Source of the DNA: Chondrus crispus
Taxonomy: Eukaryota > Rhodophyta > Florideophyceae > Gigartinales > Gigartinaceae
Assembly (NCBI RefSeq): GCF_000350225.1
Contig: NW_005178956.1
Span: 1-64,000, forward strand
Reading direction: 5' to 3'
DNA: 64,000 bases
Every line of letters begins with the position of its first letter. The first letter of the stretch is position 1. Below the pieces are notes generated by a model, which saw only the letters and a program-made list of their open reading frames with translations, searched no databases and was not told where the DNA came from. Of this stretch, positions 1 to 9,838 are shown piece after piece. The translations under genes and the position numbers were made by a program.

Positions 1-2111
1 TTCCAACACCCCCTATCAGCCACAAGAGAAGTCAATCGCAGAAAGGATCAACAAAACGTTGTTCACAAGTGCCAGAGCGGCACTCCACCACGCGTCACTC
101 CCACCGCAATTTTGGGAGGACGCAGTGCGCGACGTCGCATTTAAATACAACATAATGAGACACAGTGCAAAAAAAGCCAGCCCCTGGAGCCTGTGGCATG
201 GAAGCCAACCGCGGATGGCCCGCATATTTGCATTCGGGCAAATCGGAACAGCACCGATACATGCACACAAAACAAAACTGCAACCCCGAAGTGAACCACT
301 CAGGTACATGTACTCCATCTCCAAAACTCACATCATGAAGATCACAATCAACACCGCCAGATACCGTGCCATACGGGCAATAGACTTCAAACCCTACAGA
401 CGGCACCAAGACCCAGCCTACACAACCAGCAACGCATTCAAAACGGCGCCGCTGCGGTGGAAAGCAGCGAACAAAACCAGCAAACAACCCCGCCAGCAGC
501 CACCGCCACGCACCGTAGACATCACCACGCCCGCACCGCGCCACATGAAAGCTGCCCAACAGTACCCGGATGCGGAGCAATGGGCAGCCGCCCACAACGA
601 AGAACTAGACACGCTCGACAAACAGGGCACCATCAAATGGATCCCATCCAAACAAGTACCTCCCCACGAAAAACTCATCCCGCTTACCATGACATACCGA
701 TACAAGCATGCGGCGGACGGTAAAATCGCCAAACGCAAAGCGCGCTGTTCGATCAGAGGCGACAGGATGCAACCGAGACAACACTTCCATCCCAAATGCA
801 CATCCACCTTCATGGCAGAGAAGACATCAGTACGGACACTTCTCGCATTAGCGGCATCCCACAGTTGGCCAGTCCAATACATGGACATCACCGCAGCATA
901 CTTAAACGAGAAACACGATCCTCGATTCCTTGTGTATGTACGCCAGCACCCCCGCTTCGATGGCACCATGAAGCACAAACACAAAGCCGGTCAACTCATT
1001 GGCAACCTATACGGCGGCCGCTCCGCCGGATATCAATACACCACAGGACTACAGAAGCACCTCACCACACAGGGATACCAGCAATGCAGCAGCGATCCAT
1101 GCCTCTTTACACTCAACACAACCAAAGGTACGCTACTGGTCACTGTAAGTATGGACGACTTCCTGGTCACCGCCTCCGACCAAACTCTCATCGAAGATCT
1201 CCTTGCCACACTCAAAAGGAAATACAAAATCAAAAATCTAGGCTTCTCCACAACATACCTAGGATGGCTGATCACCAGAGACGAGCAGGGCAGCATACAC
1301 ATTTCGCAACAGCAAACAATCGAAACCCTCCTCAAAAAACATAATATGGCAGACTGCAATCCCAAGAACACACCGGCACCGCAGAAACCCAACAAAAAAT
1401 TGACGAACAGACCGAACCCCTTTCCCCTACACTAGCGAACCATTACCGCTCCATCCTCGGAGAACTCCGATACGTCGTCGACAGCACGAGATAAGACGCG
1501 TATCACATTACAAACTGTCTCACGCGCCGCAGCAAGCAGCCTAACCGGGCAAATTGGCACGCGCTCAAGTGGCTTCTCAGATACCTCAAAGGCACAAAAG
1601 GCAAAACAATATCGTACCACCCACGATCACCGGCCTGCCTGAGAACGTACAGCAATGCCGACTATGCTAACGATAAAAGCCGCAAATCTCTCACAAGTAT
1701 CATCCACACCGTCGGCCACGCACCGATAGCCTGGACGTCGTCACCCCAAGACGTCGTAGCGTTCTCGACGTGCGAGGCCGAATACATAGCAGCCTCATGC
1801 GCTGCACAACAGACCCTATGGCTCCGAAGACTGCTTCACGACATGCACCACGCACAGAAGCATCCAACGACCATCTTTATTCACAACAAATCGTCAATCC
1901 AAGTCGCGGAAAACTCAGCCCCCACGCGCAAACGCAAGCTCATAGATGTGAGACATCACCACTTACAGCACCACATCCAACGAGCAAACATCGTCGCAGA
2001 GCATATCCTGTCCACGCACAACCCGGAAGACCTCTTCACCCAGGCACTCGGACCGATCCGATTCAAGAGAGATATACCAAATCACCCAACCCGATGACCC
2101 CCGAAGCCTAG
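1..2111 (+). mobile_element. Ty1/copia element, 3' part (copia 1), broken
   Basis: Remnant of a copia polyprotein running off the left edge of the window. In order it shows the end of integrase (an ARAALHH..W.DAV..AFKYN stretch near the start), reverse transcriptase from about 0.54 kb with the active-site motif SMDDF near 1.15 kb, and RNase H with the typical STCEAEYIAAS motif near 1.77 kb. The integrase-before-RT order is that of Ty1/copia. The sequence is closest to copia B and C in this window: the same integrase stretch and the SMDDF variant of the usual YVDD recur there. It is a fossil with a few breaks. No LTR is identified; a possible 3' end lies beyond 2110. Confidence 0.85.
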
Positions 2112-2140
2112 ATCCGCGATCGCACCCCAGCTCCACTTTC

Positions 2141-2213
2141 ACGCGCACCCGTCAGCGTCCCCGGGACTGACGGACCGCAACTCTCTTCATCAGACACTGA
2201 CGGGTGCACGCGT
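2141..2213. repeat. Inverted repeat, imperfect hairpin
   Basis: ACGCGCACCCGTCAG at 2141-2155 pairs with CTGACGGGTGCACGCGT at 2197-2213, with a two-base bulge. A second smaller hairpin follows immediately (2227-2236 with 2244-2253, 10-bp perfect arms GACAGACTGT, 7-nt loop). Function unknown. Confidence 0.7.
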
Positions 2214-2560
2214 CACGGACCACAAGGACAGACTGTCCGCATTACAGTCTGTCATCCGCGGTACTTAGACCCACGAGACGGCGACGACGAGTAAAGACGA
2301 CCCCATGAGGATTACGATTCATCACACAACACTACGATGGTGGTGCTCCAGATAGGGTTTTGTCGGAAGTCGAAGCATTAGGCTGTTTCTACGGAGGACA
2401 CAAGGCGGGCGGTTTTGCACGCGGTCATCACGAAGCAGACGAAAGCGTGACGTCATCTGTCGACCAGTTCGCATGTATGCACTACAGCAGTAATAAAATG
2501 TCGCCGTTTGTGGATCCAATCGATCACTGCTACTGTACCGACTTTTGCTACGCGCGTGAG

Positions 2561-2694
2561 ATTCCCTCCGTACTCGATGTACATCGGTGACTCATATGCA
2601 GTACCATACGGCATTACCCTACCCTTATGGGTATGGCATTACCCTTGTGGGTACTGCATATGAGTCACTGATGTACATCGAGTACGGAGGGAAT
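2561..2694. repeat. 45-bp inverted repeat with 44-nt spacer
   Basis: Bases 2561-2605 and 2650-2694 are reverse complements with a single mismatch. The spacer 2606-2649 contains further repetition (GGCATTACCC twice, CCATAC/GTATGG). No TIR-flanking target duplication was found, so it may be a fold-back element remnant or a transcribed hairpin. Confidence 0.85.
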
Positions 2695-3486
2695 ACGTAC
2701 CCTTAAGGATACTGCAACTCAGTTCCCTGCGGAACAATTGTTTCGACCAGTAGGGTTGTCCGTAAAGTCACGAAAACGCGTGTTTTGGCGGCGTGTTTGC
2801 TCTTATTTTCTAAACGCAAAAATCTTGCAGACAACGCGTTTGGCAAAAACTCACAGCATACCGAAAACTGGGGCCATGTGAGTTTTCCACAAGTTTCACA
2901 TCTGCCAGATCACAGCAGTGCCGGATCGACCCGTCTTGAAGGAAAACGAAGTAGGTTTTCCGCTCTTTCATCAGCACAAACGAGTCTCAGACTGCACGGG
3001 TCGTACCGGTTTGCGTCCTGGACGCCCGTATCGCGTCATCTGCGCAGAGTCTATCAACGGATCAAAGCGCGACAGGATCTGCCACAGATGCCGTGGAAGC
3101 AACTGCGAAAGATAAACAAGTAGAAGCTTCTAAAAAGCGGTCCTCTCCAACCGCCCCCCCTCGGCATGTCAAGACGACGGAATACATCGCCCTTTCGACT
3201 GATAACCTTTCTATCCTTGTGGCGAGCTGCAATATTCGCTTCAGCGAGTATTCGCGCAGATGCACGTGATCCGTCGGGCGGCACAACGATGTACAAGACT
3301 TGCGTTTGTTGCGGACAGGTGCCCTTCGAAGGGTACCTTGATGGAGGTCGGTCTGTAAAACTCGTGGAATTTTTCAATCTCGGGTTTACTTTACCCTTCC
3401 CGGGGGGCTATATTTGGGACGGATTTCAACTGGACCCCAAAGTTCTCTCCAGTTACGAATCCCACAGGTCAACAAAGGACACGGAT

Positions 3487-4612
3487 TGTAGTGCAATGTG
3501 CCTGTCAGGCCGGAACCAGGGTCCAACGGTCCAGGGACAACACAACCAACAAACAACAACCAACAAGAGTTGGCGACGGCACAGCCCTACGGAGTGTCCG
3601 ATTCTCCCTTTCCCTTCAAGTGGGTTTGCGGCCCACAGTAGCTCAAGTCCCTGATAGGGGGGGCAAAAGGAAGAGGCGCGCCCCGGGACGAATGGTGGTA
3701 GAGTCTTGTACAGGCAGCTGCTCTGCGAGTTCCGGGCGGTGATTAGGAAGCCGGGCCCGATGGGTCGTAAAGCCAATGCTCGCGGAGCGCCTGTTACACC
3801 TTATACCCTTGATAAGGTCTTCGACGGGGGCGTCCTAACGCAGCCCGACGGGAATTAGCAAACACGTAGCAGCGCTACACCTCCGTACTGCCCGATGGCA
3901 AAGTACCGACACTGGAACGGTCGCAACCTGTATCCGATGGAACCCACATTGTCCTGTATACACAACAGGACCTTCGAGGGAGACGTCGTCGCAACAGCCT
4001 CCGTCGTTGGACGTAAACAAGTAGCAGCGCTACACCCACGTGTCGCCCGATGGCCAAGACACCTACACCGGTCCGTTCGCAACCAAAGCCGATGGCACCA
4101 ACAACAAACAAAAGAACCAACACAAGAGCCCGATGACTCCAGTCGTCACAATGCGGATCGCAATCAGGCACTGTGGAACCAACACAAGATAAGGGAGTAG
4201 AAATAGAGATAGAAATAGAAAAGGATAGGTGAAATAAAGGAAAAGGAAAGGGAACCCCCGAGCGCAAAGGATAACGTAATCTGTGGTAAAAGGAAGCGTC
4301 TTGGGAAAGACGGACTTCGACCAAGGCGATATTCAACTCTGGCAACTCGGGTTACCTTTACTGACTTGGTGGTCAGAGGGCTAAGGTATATATCGCCCCG
4401 CCGGAGCCAGTACAGTAGCTCACGGCGCTAGATCCTAGATCTAAGCTAGTGTCAGCAAAATTAATGCCAATTAATTAACTAAATAAAATAAAATAATTAG
4501 AAATTAAAACCGTGCAATTATTCACACGTGTGTCCCCTAACCCGGACTACTTTTCACATCCAAATATTTTCCTTTCTTTTCACCCCCCTTTTCAGGTGCG
4601 TATTGCACTACA
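3487..4612. repeat. Solo LTR (copy 1) inside the pogo-like element
   Basis: Starts TGTAGTGCAAT and ends ATTGCACTACA, an 11-bp terminal inverted repeat with TG...CA ends. It is flanked by a 5-bp direct repeat CGGAT (3482-3486 and 4613-4617), so it is a complete LTR insertion without an internal region. A TATA-like GGTATATATCG lies near 4384. A roughly 154-bp internal repeat marked by GTAGCAGCGCTAC occurs at about 3867 and 4021. A second copy of the same LTR family is at 42052-43101. The parent retrotransposon family is not identifiable from the LTR alone. Confidence 0.85.
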
Positions 4613-4769
4613 CGGATGACAGCGTTCTAACGTGTTCAATCAAGTCCACGCCTAAAGAAGATGATTGGAGAACCACGAGTGACTGTATGACGACTCATAA
4701 TCGCCGACCTACTCGGATCGTTTCCAACAAAAAAGGGTTCAAATTGGGACAGCGCGGAGATCCCCAATT

Positions 4770-6707
4770 TCATGTAGAACTCGCCATATTCATCAACAGC
4801 AACGCCGCCTCGCCATCACTTCCTGTTGGCGGACTGCTCGTAGCTGAATCAATGCCAAGTATACTGCCAACGCCTTGCTTCGCAACCTTTGCGCGCTTTA
4901 CCAGACCCTTCCCAGCACTCCTCCCCGCTTTCTCCATCGCTCACTTTTTTTGAGTTCTTCCCTTGCCAAGCGAGCAAGCACTCGCTCTTTCTGATCCAAC
5001 AACTTCTGCCTCGCGCGCTCCTCCTTCGGCAGCTCTTTATTTTTTGCCGCCGCCCGTGCTGCCTCCTCCTACTTCTTTCTAATCTGAACGAGGCTCCCAA
5101 CTGTCAAGCAAGCGGCGGGTGCCCCACATCCAAGAACCTTCTTTGTGCTCTTAGCCACACTCACAGTAAGCACAGGCTTTATTCCCCGCAGTATAGAACT
5201 CACTGTTTGGTTCTCCCTGAGAACCCTCGATATCGCTTCAATGGAAGCACTGGGCCGCGACTCATTCCTTACAATCCGCTTGATGTCTTCAAACGTTCGC
5301 GCATCGCTGCGACGAAGGCAGACGCTGGTCAACCGATTTGCCGGTCCTCCATTAGTAATGCTCTGGACCTTCTCTTCGACTTTCTGTACTTCCCCTTTTC
5401 GTTCCCTCATTCTGTTGCGAAACGATAATCTACAGGCCACATGCCAGTGTAGTTAAATGAATCGCGTACGTTCTGAGCAGTAATTGCCTCGTGTCCAGCG
5501 ACCGCCAGTTTTATCTTGAATCCAGTCGCGTGCACATTCGTGGCGGCCATTCCCATGAGATCATCCCTGGTTTTTCTCACTGCCCTTTGGAACATTTTGT
5601 TGATTTCGTCGTCACAAGGCTGCAAGAAATAGGTAGTGTTCGCTGGCAACAGAAGCACCTCAATGTTGCGCTTCTGTGCCTCCTCCACCCATTCAATGCG
5701 ATTGCGAGAGGAGTGTCCATCAAGAAAGAGCGCTACTGCTACGTCTCGATGGACGATCTGCCGCACATATTTATCAAAATGCTCGATAAACATTGGAAGC
5801 GTCTGCTTCTCGATAGATCCATTTTGAGTGCACCGAAGCACAAATTCGCTTGGCAACCACCCCGATTTCGCCAGACAGTGTGGAGCCCCATTATCATGTT
5901 TAAAAAGGTTCGCGGTAGCGGTTTGATCCAATCTTCCATTATATAATTCCCCGCGGCAATACAGAAAAGTGGTGCCATATGTCCACTGGCAGAGGCTGCG
6001 AGCACCGCCGTGACGTGTTTCCCCGAACCCCTTTGCACCGACTTAAATCCACCGTGGTGAGAACTTGCGTTAGTGAAGGTTTTTATGCGACGACCGAACT
6101 CCCCGTCTACGTGCGTTTCGTCCATATTCCATAGTCTTTTCGGATCGTTAAAAATTCCGGGATGCCTTCTTTCGACATCAGCCATACATTTGGCAAAAGT
6201 GTTGACATGTTCAAGATTTTCCGCACCATGCTTTGCAGCATCTTTGTTTTCTGCTTTGCGATAGGTTATATCACGATTCAGGGCTCTATATGTACCTCTT
6301 GCAGCATCAGAGGGAGTGGAGTTCTTGTATCCAGGCCTACCATCAGCTGCCAATTTTTGTAAAATGGCTTTCATTGTGTTCTTGTCGACCGAAAACTCAT
6401 GCAAAGCGGCACTTTTTATTTTATCGTTGAGCATTACAGCCTCCTCAAGTGTCCATACTGTCTTTTTACCAGGCCGATTGTTAGCAGGGTCAAGCAGCTT
6501 TGCAAGGGACTGGTGGTATTTTGCGTTAATACTAGTTGCAATGCGTCCTGCAGTTCCTTTTGAAATTCCACAAATGTCCGCAAAATGGCGGACAGAATGC
6601 TTCTTGCGGATCATTTCGGCTGCTTTTTTTCTTCTCTCCGTTAAATCTTGGTCACGTACCTGTCTACGGATCGCCAGAAGCGTTTGACGCCGCATCGAGA
6701 GAGGCAT
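4770..6707 (-). pseudogene. pogo/Tigger-like DDE transposase, frame-disrupted
   Basis: Encodes the cut-and-paste transposase of the surrounding element. The ATG at 6707 opens a basic N-terminus and a helix-turn-helix (about residues 37-56, HSVRHFADICGISKG). The catalytic domain has the WNMDET motif (first Asp, residue 196), then in a second frame a FLDGHSS motif (second Asp) and the LPANT..LQPCD block that carries the third acidic residue in this family. The C-terminal tail, ending near 4770, has a basic part and a Ser/Thr-rich end. The reading passes between frames near 5.93 kb and again near 5.4 kb and meets at least one stop below 5.1 kb, so the gene is dead although the acidic triad is kept. 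Assignment to DDE_1/pogo is firm; the exact subfamily is not. Confidence 0.85.
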
Positions 6708-6960
6708 CTCGAGGCAATCCCGCGGTTGATGGCGGTCAATCTATCGATTTCTAGCACTCCCTTTTTATTTGAAGAGTCCTATCACGGATCGACCCGCCTT
6801 TTTTCGAAAGCAGTTTAATTCAAGATATTCCTCAACATGATACGAAGCACTTGGCGCGCTTTGGATGGGTCTCAAGTGCCAGAAGGACGCTTGGCATAGG
6901 TAAATAATAACGCTGTCCCAAAATAAACCCCGCCCCAAATTAAGCCCCCGGGGAAGGGTA

Positions 6961-7749
6961 CGTCCAGCGAGTTTGTAGGCAAATGGAAAAAACAACGCGT
7001 TATTTTACAGACAACCTTGCTTTATGACTGAAAACAGGCAAAAAAACTCGCCACTTGGGCACTTGGCTCCACGCAGTTGGCTTGGAGAGTAACGATCGCG
7101 TCCCCATCGCGAGATAACATGTTATATCCAGTTGACTGTAGGCTCGAGGGTTTGGCGAGGGTTTGGCACACTGCGTTTTACAAACAGGCTATAAGATCAC
7201 GCGCCTAGGATTCATTAGGCCTTCCACGTAGTTATGGGGTATAAGCCGTAAGAATCAATCATCATCAATAAAATACATCCACAATTGGATACGTTTCCAA
7301 CAGTACATATTTACAGTGCCATAATTCAGTACGCAGCTATTCTACAGCAAGGGGCAGCACGACCACAATTACGTGGTAGCTTCATGAGCTTATTGCGATT
7401 GAGCAGCCTCAGGCCACCCCATTCCCTGACCGAGGCTTTTGTCAAATGCCCAAGTCTTTCGACAATAACACAACCACTTCGCCCGTATCGGAGCCGCCAC
7501 ACCCCCCTGGCCCCCCAATCCACTCCACAATCCCCAAACCCGCCCCTCCCACATGCTCCTCCATCTGTCATCTGCCCCTCCGATCTGCTCCTCCACCCCA
7601 TAATCGCTCCCCCGATCCGCTCCTCCACCCCCCTCTCGCTCCCACGATCTGCTTCCCCATCCCCCCTGCAACACCGACCCGCTCCTCTGTCCCCCTCCTG
7701 CCCCTCTGATCTGTTCCGGCGTCTGCTCTCTTGACTCCGGCACACCGAC
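6961..7749. other. Intergenic region with C-rich minisatellite
   Basis: No gene recognised. From about 7490 to 7725 the plus strand is strongly C-rich. It contains degenerate 25-30-bp repeats built around GATCYGCTCCTCCACCCC (about 7577-7720). This may be the leader of the transposase gene that follows. Confidence 0.5.
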
Positions 7750-9024
7750 ATGCAGAATTATTCCTCAGCTGACGCCGCCAACGCTCTACAAATTCTTGCT
7801 GACGCTGCAGTGGAGCGTCAGAACGAGCTTGAGAAATTCTCAGTTCAGCCTGACGTCTCCGATTCAGATGAAGAAAGCGACTCTGACAGCCCGATCTTTG
7901 ATCGGTTCTACGAGCGCGGCGGAGGGCGAGCAATTGTCAGCATGATCAATTTTGATCCAGAGGAGTTCACAATCATTTGGGCAAACTACAGAGATTTTAT
8001 CACAACCCACTACAATTGTGGTCGAGGGCGCAAGTCACCGCATTCGGCAAAGGACGTCTTGTTTATGACGCTCACTACCCTAAAACACGGCGGGCAGTGG
8101 GATTTGTTGGCAAATCTCTTTTCCCTGAAGGGTCCCACCTTCGAAAGACTCATAATGCGCTTCGTGAACACGCTTTCTACGCACCTGTATGATACACTTG
8201 TCGCTCAAAATGGGGAGCTGTACTCCATGACTGAAATGCTGAAAGAAAAGTCTACTTTCAAGCACTTTTCGTTCGCTTGCTACGCTGTAGATGTCACTTT
8301 TCAGATGTGCAACCGGCCTAGTGGCAACATGCAGGAGGGAAAAAAGTTTTTCTCCGGAAAACATAAGCTCTACGGCTACAAGGTGGAGGTTTCAGTTCTC
8401 CCAAATGGTTGAGCTATCGGCTGTTCAGAGCATGTGCCCGGGTCAGTGTCAGACCTTGAAATTTTTAAAGAAAACAGGGCTTTTCACGACGTGAATGTGA
8501 GGAAGGCGAGAAGTGACAGACATGTAACAGATCTTGGATTGTTGGCAGGTGAGTATCCAAGGCAATGGGCGATTTTGGCCGACAAGGGGTACCAGGGCGG
8601 AGCAGAGATTTTTCGCTTAGTCAGCCCAAAAAAGAAACCGCAGAATGCCTGTCTGTCGGTCGATGACGAGCGGTTTAACAGGAAAATCTCGTCAGACAGG
8701 ATACTTGTAGAGAACTGGTTCGGTAGGGCGTGTGGTCTATGGGCGGTTGTCTCCACCAAATGGAAGTGGTCTGAGAGCAGCTACGATACTATTTTTCAGC
8801 TATGTGCTGCGCTGACTAATTTGCACATTACTTGGCATCCACTTCGGCAGGAAGACCTGGATCGATATCAGCGTGTGAAAAATCGCCAGGTGCACATCGG
8901 TGTGGAACAAGTAGAGCGCCGACGGCAGTCCCAGGAGCGCTATCGTCGGAAGCGTGCGAGGCGCATGTCCCTGCAGTTGCACAGAGCTGGAATGCCAGAT
9001 CGCGACCCCGATGCTGATATATGA
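7750..9024 (+). pseudogene. DDE_Tnp_4-type transposase (PIF/Harbinger or IS4EU-like), one internal stop
   Basis: An ATG at 7750 opens a 424-codon reading frame interrupted by a single TGA at 8410-8412 (codon 221); the same frame continues on both sides. The N-terminus is acidic (a DSDEESDSDS run, residues 37-47). The DDE domain has AVDVTFQ with the first Asp at 181, followed by NRPSGN and FSGKHKLYGYK. The second Asp is at 278 in ILADKGYQG and the Glu at 321 in RILVENWFGR, the spacing of DDE_Tnp_4 proteins. The C-terminus is very basic (RRKRARR). All three catalytic residues are present, so only the stop separates it from a full-length protein; a sequencing error or very recent decay are both possible. 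No terminal inverted repeats were found. Confidence 0.85.
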
Positions 9025-9248
9025 GGCAATGACTACAGTGCCATTGAATAGTTCTGTAATGAATCACTTCCAACCCGAAAAATAAATGGCTACAATTGTG
9101 CTAATTAATTGCCAAATTCTCAGTCGCGCATTGTAAGCGTTAGTCCCATCTGATGCCAATCAAACAATATACACCTCACCTGTCATTGCGTAGTTTCCCA
9201 GTCTTTGCGAGAAAGACCTATTGTGAAGAGCGAGCGATTGGAGATTGA

Positions 9249-9486
9249 GGGCCATTCCATTCATCGTGATTGGCAATCACGCAATCACGTCAATAAATGG
9301 TGGCTGCTCCCTTGTGGTTGGTTGTTTATATTACGTTTCCTAAAAAATGGTCATGCTCATTAAAGAAATAAACAATCGACTTAAAATTAATCTTGTGCTC
9401 CAACTTGCAGAAAGACGTTAAATTAATGTCGTGATCGCGTGATTGCGTGATTGCATGATTGCCAATCACGATGAATGGAATGGCCC
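9249..9486. mobile_element. 238-bp MITE with perfect ~31-bp TIRs
   Basis: The ends match as inverted repeats over the first 31 bases (GGGCCATTCCATTCATCG...), followed by further CGCAATCACG-type repeats. It is flanked by TGA on both sides (9246-9248, 9487-9489). The interior has no coding capacity. The 15-mer TGAGGGCCATTCCAT occurs at 9246 and again at 9487, so a second partial TIR end abuts the right side, as if the MITE inserted beside an older copy. Confidence 0.85.
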
Positions 9487-9749
9487 TGAGGGCCATTCCA
9501 TGACAGCGGCGGCGCTCTCGTTGGCTCGCGATAAACAGCTACCGATCTAAATCGATGGCAACGACATGATGGCACCCAACCCGTGTGCGAGAAATCTCAT
9601 CAAGTCTTGACACAGTACAATATCCTGAAACATAGTCGACAGCCCATGCTAACGTTCGTCACTATGGCATTTCACATTGCCCTTGTATTCTATCTTGGGT
9701 CTGGCAGAAGAAAATACGTCGACGCACCGCTGGCAACCTGCGACGCATC

Positions 9750-9756
9750 TATATAA
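9750..9756 (+). promoter_or_regulatory. TATA box of the haloalkane dehalogenase gene
   Basis: TATATAA, 83 bp upstream of the ATG at 9839. It argues that translation starts at 9839 and not at an upstream codon in the same frame, because those codons lie near or before the expected transcription start. Confidence 0.6.
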
Positions 9757-9838
9757 CCCCCGTGCAGCTTCTTCCGCTCCCCAACGTTGGCTCCATCACC
9801 CCGTCAAAAGCCCCTCGCGCGCCCATAACTTTTCCACT

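Larger units (their letters stand above)
2112..3391. other. Unassigned region between copia 1 and the pogo-like element
   Basis: No gene recognised. Several short open stretches exist (for example 2360-2590 and 2785-3123 on the plus strand), but none has a recognisable domain and neighbouring open stretches lie in different frames. The region does hold three strong inverted repeats listed separately (around 2141-2213, 2227-2253 and 2561-2694). Confidence 0.5.
3394..6958 (-). mobile_element. pogo/Tigger-like DNA transposon (Tc1/mariner superfamily)
   Basis: The two ends are inverted repeats: CCCTTCCCGGGGGGCT from 3394 and, as reverse complement, CCCTTCCCCGGGGGCT ending at 6958. Both are flanked by TA (3392-3393 and 6959-6960), the target duplication of the Tc1/mariner superfamily. 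The inverted repeats extend further with gaps: the right end continues to a GGGACAGCG block that has a counterpart at 4746-4754 on the left. The transposase gene lies on the minus strand inside. A 1.1-kb solo LTR has inserted at 3487; without it and its duplication the element is about 2.4 kb, normal for Tigger-type elements. Confidence 0.88.

Noticed and set aside
2785-3123. 112-residue open frame with an overlapping 65-residue frame ending CHRCRGSNCER
   Set aside because: Cysteines do not form a standard zinc knuckle, the frames overlap, and there is no promoter or homology that I recognise.
3166-3654. A 162-residue open frame as a possible host gene
   Set aside because: It crosses the left TIR of the pogo-like element and the border of the solo LTR, so most of it is transposon sequence read by chance; no domain seen.
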